Part shown: positions 42,101 through 55,000 of the stretch, piece by piece
Numbering within the stretch: position 1 is the stretch's first letter
Layout: each line of letters opens with the position of its first letter
Assembly: GCF_037975245.1 (NCBI RefSeq)
Contig: NC_092572.1
Span: 28,939,989 to 29,003,988, forward strand
Length of the DNA: 64,000 nt
Direction of reading: 5' to 3'
Source: Apostichopus japonicus
Lineage: Eukaryota; Echinodermata; Holothuroidea; Aspidochirotida; Stichopodidae
Notes under the pieces: model-generated
Database searches by the model: none
What the model was told of the DNA's origin: nothing
Seen by the model: the letters and a program-made list of their open reading frames with translations, nothing else
Program-made: the position numbers and the translations under genes

Positions 42101-45100
42101 GCATTTTAGAACTGAGTAGGCATCTTTGATAAATAGGAAGGTGTTATAAACCTGTTATAGTATAGAAGACATCAAAACTGTGTGAATGTGTTGAGAATGA
42201 ACTTGTCACGTAAGTTACACTTCCCTTTGTGACTTACGTGACGTCACGTAAGTCACACACTTCCGGAGTCCCTAAATTTGTTTAAGCTTGTTTTACCATT
42301 GATCAAAAGTGGTGGTATTACAGATCCACCTTTAAAGCTACCTTTACAACTGTACAGGCTCTCACACACACACTATATATTATTGGAGGAAAACATTCCC
42401 TTCTATTTTTGTCACATAAGTCACAGCCAGAGTGGCATTTTTAACATAATCTGTGTTACCAGTAATAAAGGAAATTTGTTAAATGGTGTTATTATATAAA
42501 TTAGCAGACTGCATTTAACTGCCACATTAAAAGAAAGCTTGGACTTTCCTTTATTTAAGGATTTTTTCTACTTTCAATTATTATATGATAATGCACCATG
42601 AATGTGCCTACAGTCTGAGATGGATACTCATTGCTATAACCTAAGATTGAGTAATCAGAAGAAGAAAACTTTAACCGTTTATGAAAGTCTAACCTACTTA
42701 CTTTACATCATACAAGAAGAGAGACAACTTATAACCCTTTCTAATTTTGCCCATGTTGGGACCACTTGGTGTGGAATGGCCCTTTAATGAATCTACAGCT
42801 GCAGCGATGGTAAAGTTCAGTCTATTTGTCATCTCAGAATATATTACAAAATATTGATAAGTTTGATCTATAAATATTCTGTACACATGATGCGCAGTTT
42901 CATCATTCTGTAATAAATACATTTCATCCTGTGGCATACAATCTTTAAACATGGGGCCTCATAGAAAACTGGTATAAGTTGTGTATGTTTAACTAATATT
43001 CAGTGTGCATAGACTATGGTAATGTGTGTTCATTTCAACATATTTAATTTTAGGCTGTCTCAGTAGCAGCATCATCCCCCTCAGACAGTTCTGTGCCATC
43101 GAAGTCAGGCAATGTTCCGCACTCACAGAAGAGATGCAAGAATAAATCTACAGCTGAAGTCAAAGATGTCCCTATGATGGTAAAGCTCATTCTATTTGTC
43201 AATTAAGACTATTTACAATATGTTGATAATTTTGTAAATAAGCTACAGCTTGCTAAAGGAGACTTGCAGTAGTCAGGTTTAGACAGAAAATTAAAGAAAA
43301 TGTGCACCAATCAGACAATTATGATAAGATATATATTTTAAATGCATCTATGGTGGACTGAATGAGTGCTCTTCAAGGTAATAACGTATTTGAATAAGTG
43401 CTGCCAAGTACCAATACTATGTGCCTATGATAGGAAATATTTTCTATGCATCTGTGGTGGACTGAATGAGTGCCCTTAAAGATAATAACGTCAATGAATA
43501 AGTGCTGCCGAGGACCAATAACAAGTGACTATGAAACTGGGTTGATTTCTTGGCGGGAAAAACCTACTTTCCTGATATGCGCTAAAACCTGGTAAAATAC
43601 CTAAATAAAACTGAACCTGTTTAAAAATAAAAACTGAAACCTGAATAAAACTGAAAATACTGATAAACATCAAAAACATTTTCTCAAACGATACATGCAG
43701 TTTAAATCGAGAAATGAGTTGGGGGTTGAGAAAGTAAGTCAAAGTTGTTATGTAGAATAGGTTCTTCTGAGGCAAGAAGAAATACACTGTATGAGCACAG
43801 AACCCTCAGCTTTTCTATGTAAAAATTGTGAAGCAATCAAGTCTAGGTTTTATACCCAAAAAGTTGTGATTCCAAGTGAAAACATTTATAGGGTCCTAAG
43901 CACGAGTTCGAGTACATACTTTTGTATTAGCAGCTATACAACCATTGAAAGTGACCCAACATAAGTACACACCACACAGCTGAGTATGAGTACACATAAC
44001 TATGGTATAAGAAGGCAGAGTATGAGTTCACATAACTATGGTAGAACAGGGCAGAGTATGAGTACTCATAACTATGCCATAACAGGGCTGAGTATGAGTA
44101 CACATAACTATGCTTGAACAGGGCTGAGTATCAGTACACATAACTATGCTAGAACAGGGCAGAGTATGAGTACACATAGCTTTGCTAGAACAGGTATGGG
44201 TACACATAACTTCGCTAGAACAGGTATGAGTACACATTACTATGCTAGAACAGGGCTGAGTATGATTACACATAACTAATCTAGAACAGGGCTTACTATG
44301 AGTATACATAAACTATGTTAGAACAGGTATGAGAACAAATAACTATGCTAGAACAGGGCTGAGTATGAGTACACATAACATAGATGCTAGAACAGGGAGA
44401 ATCAAATGGTGAAAGGTCTTTTGAGGTTAACAGAAGTCAAAGTATGAAAATCTTGTGAATTCACCAAAGGTCAAAACTTTCAATCTTGTATGCGGTGTTC
44501 CAGTAAATTTTCTCAATTGTAGCAACAAATGCATTCACTTTTAAGCACAATTATGGCTTCCCTTTTTACTAGTTGATATTATAATACTTTGTGTCTAAAA
44601 CCTCATTTCAACATATTTATCTGCAGGACATATCAGCATCATCCCTCTCAGGCATTCCTGTACCATCACAGTCTGCAGATGTCCCACACCCAAAGAAGAG
44701 ACGCTTTAGGGCCATTCCACGTCACGTAAGTCACAAATCAGAGAGACATTTGACACTTGTTTTCAATCTCCAGTTCAGTGCAAGTTCAGTGCTATGAAAC
44801 TGGGTTGATTTCTTGGCGTGAGAAATCTTCTTTCCTGTATTACTGGTGAAGTGTGTTCATTTAATTATGATTAGGCTGGTATGTGACAGCTAACAGACGT
44901 CTATACAATATTGTAAATTGCTAAACTTACCTAAACTCCTTTATACATCAACTTAAATTAAGATTCGTTATTAGATGTTGTTGTTTTTCAGAGTAAAATG
45001 AACTCTTCAGGAACAGTTCATGAAGAACAGGGATCTATGATTGGAACAGGTTAGTGCTGATATTCATGAATTATACAATGGATAGAACATCAACAAGCAA

Positions 45101-48100
45101 ACTGAAGTTCAACAGCTGTTGAACTGTTGTTCTCCAAGACATTCAAAAAGACCACACCATGTATGAATAGAGCTATATGGAGACTATCTGACCATTCTGT
45201 GGCATTTACTTCTTTCCATAAAGTGCTATTTCCTCTTACCTCAGATTGTTGGCAATTTTCATATGAAATCCTTTTTGTGTTCCCCTAGTATTAAGAACGA
45301 ATAATCATATTAGCCCTAACTTTCACAATTCATGCTAATATGTACATAGCACTTATGCACAGCGCAACCTGTGATTGATACTTCCTGCATTATTGTGACA
45401 ACACAAACATTCAGAAACTCAAATTACACTGTGCAAAAGAATTATAAATCCTTGGTTAGTAGGACTTCAATGCCATCATAGCATAAACGATAGGCTTACA
45501 AGTCTTTGCAGTAAGATTAACAGTGGTAGCTGTTGTAACTATAAGTGTTAACGTCAGGTTAAAGAAAAACATACTGAAATAATGGTGTCAATATGGTTGC
45601 ATGGTATCAATGACACAGTGGAACAACCACCCACCCATGGAGCATGGGAAGGGTAAACTGCCAAGAAAGGTTTGCTCTAATGAAACCAAATATCCACATC
45701 ATTGTCTTAAGTTCCTTACATGCATGATGTAGTTAACTTACTGTAAGTCATTCCTTAGAAAGTGGGAGGGTGTGCATATACTCTCATGTCAACTTTGCCA
45801 TTTCATAGTTATGTTCCAAATAATGAGGTTTTGTCACAGTAGTGCTGAGTATTACATTTTCAAGTTTGTTAGCATTATGTAAAGAATTGTATGTTATACT
45901 TGTAATAATCTTGCTTTGAACAGCATCAGCAACAAATATCAATCCTCTGTGAGTAATTTGAATTTGAGTATTTTTGAAGAACTATGTGTAACAGTTTAGC
46001 TTGCAGACTTCTGTGTTTAGTTATTTAAGTGACAACAATATCAACTTGGAAACTGATAAATACAATCCATCCGTCGTCATATAAATACAACCTTTTTAAA
46101 GAATGCTTTTATATTTATTTCATATTTAGGAAATGTAAAGTGCCTTTCTGTTTCATTTTGACCCTTCAGGTACCCATCCTCTGTTGGAACCACAACTGGA
46201 CACACCTTATGAACTAAATGAGAGAAATTGCATCTGGGAGAATGTTGACATTGGTGATGAAACTGTTCAAGGGAAACGTATCGTGTTGTATGCTGCTATA
46301 CATCTATCATCTCATAAAGCTATAGTACATATTGATGTTGGTTATTACTTGGATTTAGAAGGCTGTGAAGAGGTAAGTTTAAGATCACATAGGCTATGGT
46401 TAGCAATGCTGAATACTAGGTGGTCACATATAAAGGTTACCACAGATATTAAAATTTACTATTTATTGAATTTACGCTGAGTTGAAATGATGGAATGATA
46501 TCAACAATTAATATTGGCTATTATTTGAACTTCATACCAAAAAGTTAAAGAGATGTTAATTCACATACATAATCATACAATTTTGTGTATATTGTAGATC
46601 TACATGAGGTTAATCTACATGCTGCTTTTTGTCTCTTACATTATCTATCACAAGGCCAAAAGAGGAGGTTATTTTACACTTTGATATGTATCATCCTCTA
46701 ACCTGTACATATGAATTAATCCTTGCTTTCTTCCCTTTTCTGTTTGAAGAATGTCAATATGAATAAAGTCTTTGTGTTTCAAAAGAAGCCTTGGTTTCTT
46801 TTCAAAAAAGGACGATTACCTCTTAAATTCTATTTTGTCAAAACTGAGCCGCGGGATTGGAACTTTCGCCCTGATGAAGGAAACCCAAAGGTATGGAGGA
46901 TTTTTATTCACCCAAAGTGTTCGATAATAAACCTTTCATGTTAAGACTGATGTTGACAGTTCTTTTGGGGGGATTTATCCTAATGATATAAGAGTGAGCA
47001 CTGCCCTAAAATTTCACAAGCTGCTTAGAAAAAACCGCTATAAAACGTGACAAATTTTCTTGTAGAAATAGGTTGTTTAATCTCCATAAAATTCATGAAC
47101 TATAAGTGATTGCTTGAGTATTTTTATATTCAAATAGGGATGTAGAAAATTATTCAAACTGTATTCAAAAAAGGACATTTTAACTTACAGGAGTCTGTAA
47201 AACAAAATAGTTATGTATGTGATAGCAGGCAATACCTATCGCTCCTAATACCAACTTGGACATGGGTTAATGAGCAATATTAATTGATTCCATGCCAAAG
47301 GCAGGAGCAGAATTTGTGGACATGATGACGAGTGTGTGTTAATGTAAACAAAATCTATCAAAAAGTGAAAAGTATGTTAACGTCATGTTCAATACATAGA
47401 TCCAACTTTAAGGTCAGTGGGTAAAAGAACCTTTGTTTTTGACCAAAGGAAGTCAAAATAGGTCAAAGATGAGAGTCTTGTGAACCATGTGTTTAACTGC
47501 AGAGTTAACATTTTGGATGAACGTCTTACAAAAAAAATGTGGCTCAACCTAAGTGAGTTAAAGAAGCTGCGAAAAGGCAGTTGGGTGTAGATAAAGGCTC
47601 AGTGTACTCATTCACATTGTAGAAACTGAAGCATGAAGCAATATTGTACATATTATGTTCATATGTCATAGCTATTATAAGAACCTTATGCTTGTTTGTT
47701 TGTGGAGATATGGAAGCTCAATTGGAGGTTCAGTTTTTTTACACATGATAACACCAAATGTAAACTTTGAAGTAGCTCATACTAATAGGTAGGACCACAT
47801 TGCTGTATTAAATACTCTTGTAGAAGTTGTGGTATGGAATCACCATGCCTGTTGGCAGTTTGGTTTACCTGTACTACCAACATAATAGTTACTATATAAA
47901 TGTTGTATACTATCAATGTTCTTTGTAATTAGTATCATTCATTGTATTGCTCACCGCAGATATGTAATTTCCTTCTGGGATTCAATAAAGGTGACTTACT
48001 TATGATGGTAAAATTTAAATATTGTGAATATATTTATTCATTTTCAATTTAATACCTTCCTTTTTACCCCAGGAAATACCATTCGACACAGCAGCTATTT

Positions 48101-51100
48101 TGAAAGGAAGTTACTGTACATTTGTATTCAATAAGAAAGGTACCATGGAGACGGACAAATGTTCATTTTACTTCAAAGCTGGACAAGAATCACACCTTAC
48201 AGACTTAACCTTTGAACTAGAGGTTTGTTATTTATCATGATTCATGCTAACTTAGGTTACATGCAAATTTCATTTATGTTATCAACATAGCTTACCTCAG
48301 AATAAAAACCCAGTGACCCCATATCTCAAAATTGGTGTTGATTCCTTCATGTCTATGTTCAGATCATTGCTAAGCTTTTTACTTATTATTCATAAAATAA
48401 TTAAATAAATCAAACTTAGAGTATCTGAAGGTGTAATCCTAGCAGCATCTACAGATGCAGACATAAAGGAAAAGGGAGGAAACCAGATCAAACAGACATA
48501 TTTTACAGACATGATAAAGCTGTTTGGGACACTAGCCAATAAATGGGGTAAAATTGTAACAATGGGCAGTGAAATGAAATATGAGGTGAAAGGATTACTG
48601 AAGATGAAATTGGATGAAGCATGTAAATCATGTAGTAGACTATATTTAAGAAAATTAGTCAGGAAAAGATCATTTAAAAAAATCAAGTAAGAAATGATGA
48701 GGATATAAGGTGAAAACAAGGGATTAGACTGAAAAAGGACTGCCATGTTGCTTAATGATAACTGATCTAATGAGATAATATTGTGTGACAAGATTGCTAA
48801 TGGTATGTTCAACTTAATTGTGTCAGTAATTGTTCACAGGAAATTAGCTTAATCATGGGCAGTGCAGGACATCCCTTATTGGTGAAATCAAATCAAAGTT
48901 GGAATGACATTCCACTGTGTCATTATGGATCCAGTTTATTTTGTTTGAAGCACATATCTAATTATTACAAGTAACAGACTTACACCAATCATACTGTTTA
49001 ACTGAAATGTGTATCATAGACTGCTGTATTGAGGCCTTAAATGATAATGGAGAATAAATTAAGTTCCAGATGATGAGTGCATTGTATTTATACTGTGATT
49101 CGACAAATATTTAAAGATATACAATCCCAGACGAATTTAAGGCAGGAAAACCCTGGAATTCCCTGGAATATAAGCCAGGAAAAGCCTGGATTTAACCCAG
49201 GGAAATCCGGGGAAATTCCTGGGCTTGAAAATGGTAATTCGGACAGGAAAAGCCTGGTAAAGCCTGGTTTATATAACTCATTTAGAGCCAGGTTAAGGCC
49301 GGACAAGCCTGGATGGTTAACCCAGGTTTACCCCGGAAAAGCCAGGTGTCTAGTATGTGAGTGAAGAGCCAGGAAAAACCAGGAAAAGCCTGGTTATATG
49401 CACACCCAGGATTACCCAGGAAAAGCCAGGTCCCTGTTTATATCAGTGAGGAGCCAGGAAAAGCCAGGTATACATACCCAGTATTAAACCGAAAAAGCCA
49501 GGTGTCCATGCTTACCCTATATAAATTATCTTGCTGGCTTAAGTTGGCAGTTACTTTTAGCTTATAGGAGGTTAGTGTGTTTGTGGTATAGGAAATTTTC
49601 ATAACTTTAAAATCATGAATTATATGTATATGTAAGGGTGTTAGCGACTGAAAATAAACGTTTGTTCTTGATCAGAGAACTCTGGGTTTGGTGTGATGAC
49701 CAAACACAGAACAAGACACATAAAAATGGAACACTCAACTGGATTGGATCAAAATAAATTATAATTATGAATAACAAACAATATACAGCTGATCTGAGCC
49801 CAGTCAAAGAATTAAATAAAACGACTTAAAGTCGAGAGGTGCACCCAAATGTTAAAGTTAATACACTGAATTTATAAATCTGTTCTGGTGATTGGTGTGC
49901 TGGTGACATCAGGTACAGATCTTCCACGACATCAGACCTTCCACGACATCAGTATAGTTGAACAGGATAAATTGTATGATAAATGTCCGATCCCAACAAA
50001 ATAGTATCCTTTAATTAATAAGCAATAGTGTCCCAGGGTGTCCTTTCAGTAAAATAATGTCAGTTATAACAAATGGTGTCCCGGAATATCCTTTATGGTA
50101 AAATAATATCCTCTAAGTAAGTAATATCCTTTATAGTAAATAATGTCCTTTATAGTAAAACGCGTGCCAGACTGTCAGGTGAATATCACTCCTTCCATAA
50201 AATAATAAGGACTACAGTAACTTGATTTTATAAATTAAGGTTTAACACAAACTATCCAGCATTAAAACTAAATTTCTCGTCTTTTGCAACTGTCTTGCTC
50301 CAATACTCATGGCCAACTGCCTAACTCCCTATACCCTCACAAAACTCTTTTGTTCCTATAACATATATATACAGAGACCCCTTTTCCTGTGAGAGCTAAT
50401 TTCCAGGAAGAACAAAGATAGTTGCTTAGCAACTCAGAAGAGAGAAATCTTAATCCCCCCGACCACAAAACAACTTACAAATATACTGTACAAATGTATA
50501 GCCCTCTGTACAGTGAGCAGCTGCACTAATAAACAAGTAAAACTATGGTACAAAAGAAAACTTTATGTAAGAGCTAACCATCTTACAACTAGCTAATACT
50601 GGGTAAAAGGCAAGCTTGGCTTTTCCTGCCTAGCCAGGACAGCATTCCACTCTCTTTTCCTGCCTATTGTGGACTTGTGAGGCTGGGTGAAGCCAGGAAA
50701 AAGGCTGGACTTTCAAAATCCTGGCTTTTCCTGCCTAGCCAGGACAGCATTGCCCTCGCTTTTCCTGCCTAGTGTGGACTTGTGAGCCTAGATGAAGTCA
50801 GGAAAAGGCTGGACTTTCAAAATCCTGGCTTTTCCTGCCTAGCCAGGACAGCATTGCCCTCGCTTTTCCTGCCTAGTGTGGACTTGTTAGGCTGGGTGAA
50901 GCCAGGAAAAGGCTGGACTTTCAAAGTCCTGGCTTTTCCTGGCTACCTGAGGCAGGAATAAAGCTTGGATATCCAGGGAAACCCGGGGTTTTCTTGACTC
51001 TTGCTTAAAAGCCAGGAATTATTTTCGTCTGGGAGTTGCTTGTTTCATAATATATTTTACATTTATAAGAACTCAAGTAGACACTGATAACTGAGATGAT

Positions 51101-52043
51101 TAAGTCAATGGAATTTTCTTAAATGTCTATATACAGTGCATTCAGAGGCAGCACCAGAAATTCCAAAGTGGAGAGACAAGTGGGGTGTGGGAGGTAAACA
51201 GAGGGTTGGGGAGAATTTTGAAGTGAAAAAAGTACCTTTGTAAAGTGGACATCACAGGAAAACTTAAGGGGCTTGAGCCCATGTCATACCCCCCTCCCCA
51301 GCTTCATTGGTGATCCAAATTTTATTTATGAAACATTTTATTTTGCATTAAATTAAACAAAAAAAATGGGGTCATACTGTCCACGGTCGTACATTCATCA
51401 TTTTTAATTGTGGGATGTTGATTGATTTAGAAGCCAAATGTGTCGCATATTGACTGCAGTGACTAGCAATTTTAAGGATAATATATATGTGAGAGGAAAT
51501 GACGATAATTCTGCATCTTTTTAGCAATCAACAAAGCATAACTTTAACAGGAGTGATATATATACAAGTACACGATTAATGAAACCTCACTAATGTTAAA
51601 CCTTTATCACACTACATTCATACAATCAACCGTGTTGTTTTTGGGTTGCATATATGAATATTAATCAGTGACATAAAATTGTTAATCAGATATCCCTTAA
51701 AGTTAAAAGTTCATGTTTCACATATTTATGTATATTTTTCTTGTTTCTGATGTTAGGATGGAGGAAAAGATTCTGCAGCTAGCAGTTCTGAGAAATTAGT
51801 TGATGCAGGACTATCTCAGTCACAGAAGAAGACTTGTCATGAAAGTCAAACTGTCAATAAACCAATACGAAAAATTGATCTAGAAGTCAGCGATAAAGAT
51901 CTCATGGTAATAATTTACACAATTTTCTGGTTGTCTTGGCAAACATTCTTTTCAGAGCATATGACACAAATTGGTGCTTTACAGTTTGTCCATACTGGCC
52001 CTTAAGGCACACATATTTTAAGGTTCAAACTCTATGGTTTGCT

Positions 52044-52084
<41 letters not shown>

Positions 52085-55000
52085 TCATTAGTTATTTCTA
52101 CTTAAAACTGCTTGCCATCTATGGTACTGATGCTGTTCTTATGATAACTGATTTTAATGAGGTATGTTCTTGCTGCAGTTAGTTACATTTACTATCTAAA
52201 CTGAATTGTTACAATAGTGAATGCAGTAACTTATAAAGATATTAAACAGAGCATACGACCAAGCCCTCATGATTCCGTGCCATGTTATGTGAATGAGCTT
52301 AACAAATTAGAATATGTCAATTAAATGCTGACTGTGCGCCTCATGTCAACAATTTGTATTGATCACAGCTGACACACATGTATGAAACCGGAGAAGCATA
52401 CAAGCTGCACAATGTTGGTTCACAAATCAACTTTGGAGATTTCATACAATAAATTATGCTAAATACTGAGCACAACTTTCCACAGTTTCAACCACTGTCT
52501 AATTGTGCATGGAGTCTTGGGTACAGCATCAGTTTCTTTGAAAGTGCACATTTTTCTGTGAGTGTGCAAACTGAGTAGCAGCATACAATTTGTACTGACA
52601 AGTTTAGGGGGTTCAGGTGTATGATTAAACTGTTTTCCCTCAAAAGTGTTTATGTTGATCAAATAATAGATACCATCATGTTCATTGGATCCTTTGTTCC
52701 CTAGGAGACTTAATTTGTGGGAAATGCACAATGAAAAGGATTAACCATGCATACCCCCCCCCCTCCCTACACCCCATAGCTTCCTTTCCCACTCGCACAC
52801 CTGCATTCCAAGCTAAAATCCCATGTACTGCCTTAAGTCAATATTTAATTTGCTATTCTGGTAATCGCATTGTCCTGTCCTACAACACAAGTTCCTATGT
52901 ACTCTTTTGCACTCTTACCAATGAAAATAAACTTTCTTGAGCTTTGAATTGCATCTAGCAATTCAACATGGGAGAAAGAATGGGCTTAATTTATGGCTAC
53001 TGACCTAGCTTGTATGCAAATAAGCAAGTCTTTCATTGGCATTCACCTTGAACTAATTTTCAAGGTGTGTTATTGTACTCTGACAAGTGTACACTGCACA
53101 TGTATTTGGTTTCCTACTGTCTAATTATACCATCTTGTACTAGAGCGAGAATGAAATATATATTTGACTTACATGATAAGTGGATTTCTTTAGCAAATCT
53201 GTATTATATCCTGCTTCAAAGATTCAGTTATTTGCTGCATTTATGACATTTCTGTATTGTCTTGATATACAATAGGCTGTGTGATTTCTGAATGCTATAT
53301 CTGGGCAGTACTACTTCCATCATAAAATCCTTCCTTTGCCTCTGCCCCTCCCATAAAGGTTCAGGCCTCTACCACAATCAGGGGAGGGGAGGGACTTGGA
53401 TTAATATTTTTTGAATTCCACAACCTTCCAATTTCAGCTATTTAGGAAGACTTAAATTATAGTCCAAGTATGCTTCTGAATGCACCATTTCACATTTGTT
53501 ATTTCATTTTTTGATTGCCAAAATCAAAGTCCAAAAGCCTTGTAAACAACTCACAAAGTAGAGGTTGGATGAACTCCATATGAAGCACAAGGATGCATGT
53601 TATTGAGTAGAGGAAACATTTTGTTTTTTAGTTCAAATGCCATTTGAGGTCAACAGAGGTTAAAGTCTGAAAACTTGTGTAAGCTCTCTACTCAAAAGGG
53701 AATGCTTGAATATACTTATTGCGTTCAAGAACACTGTTTTTTTTTTCTCTTTAGAAGTCAAAGGTTGTTTATAGTAGTTAGTAGTAAAAACATTACAGTA
53801 TATAACTTGACCAACTACAGAATAGGTGAAAATTGTAGTTGGATGATTGTTGCCCCATAATGTGTACTACCTGCAGTTAGCCCAAAAAAATATTTAAAGA
53901 TGCTATATACCTTCCTCCGGAAGGTTGCACATTTCTCAATGGCTTTTCTGTAAACCTGTGTTGAGGAAGGGATTGCAGAATTCTTCTGAATGTTCATATT
54001 TTACATGGGCTGGGAAAATGTGTATTTCACACTTGGTGCTGCTTGAAAATCTTACCATAGTGGTCACCATTTCTGAAATGTTAGGTCCCAGTTTTATATT
54101 TCAGAAGGACAAAACATTCAGCACTCATAATATCTGACATCCTGGTGACAGGCAACATTGAGTCTTAATTGCAGGCATGAGACTCTTCCGCGGAAAAGCG
54201 GATTTCCGATTTTTTTTTTTTTTTTCCCGCATTTTTTCTCGTAATTCACGTTTTTTATCAATTTTTTTATTTAATTTTTTTTTTTTATCATTTTTTTTAT
54301 TTTTGCCGAACATGCTGGACTGTGAAGGGAAGGAACACCGAATTTGACCAGTGGTGGAATCAAGTAGCACAAAGCAAGCAAAAAAGCCTTTTTTTGGTTC
54401 AAAAAAGCTAATGGATAAATTATACAAGCAGATATTCCACACTTTTTTGGCGAGTTACCTGATGTGATAGATTCCATCTAGAGTCCACCATTTTGCATCT
54501 AAGCCCTCCTTACCTGACAAAAAATGTCTAAAGGGGAGGGGGACACCCCTCCCCTTAAACCCCTCCCCCAGGACGGCGATCGATAAATTTCAGATTTTTT
54601 TTCCCCGGCTCAGTCTCATCCCTGTAATTGCCAAAATGAAATTAGGAGCAGCAATATAACAGATCTAATACCTTCTTACAAAATGACTCTCAAATCATTA
54701 TTTTAGTTTTGAGCACCATATCTTTGACGCCTGGCATTCCTATATGTCACTAACTGTCACAGGATTGACCTTTGCTCTTTAAAGTGACTGAGATAATTTT
54801 CCACTTATGATGACACTGCTGTTTACTTTTGCAAAGGTCCAGTTATCTGAAACTTTTTTCTGATCATCTGGTGCTTGACTTAAGGACACATTTTCCTAAG
54901 TTGCTCTAGCAATCTGGTGATTCCATATATAAATCTGTACTCCAGCACCCAAAGTAAGGGGACACAAGTCTTATTGTGCCTATTTTGAATATGTTGTTTA

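Larger units (their letters stand above)
39884..44405 (+). repeat. tandem unit 6 (4,522 bp): exons A6, B6
   Basis: First part like units 4-5; after B6 (about 43370-43800) it switches to the sequence type seen after B2/B3 (GACCAATAACAAG form), so it looks like a recombinant unit. Confidence 0.88.
48223..51756 (+). other. intron carrying a TIR element
   Basis: The TIR element at 49125-51034 fills the middle. The flanks (48223-49124 and 51035-51756) show nothing recognisable; the 140-residue minus-strand frame at 48390-48812 has no family features. Confidence 0.6.

Noticed and set aside
49077-49364. 95-residue frame rich in KPG-type words
   Set aside because: It is the subterminal repeat array of the TIR element, not a protein.
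54125-54477. Lys-rich minus-strand proteins near the MITE
   Set aside because: They are translations of T homopolymers and the MITE interior.
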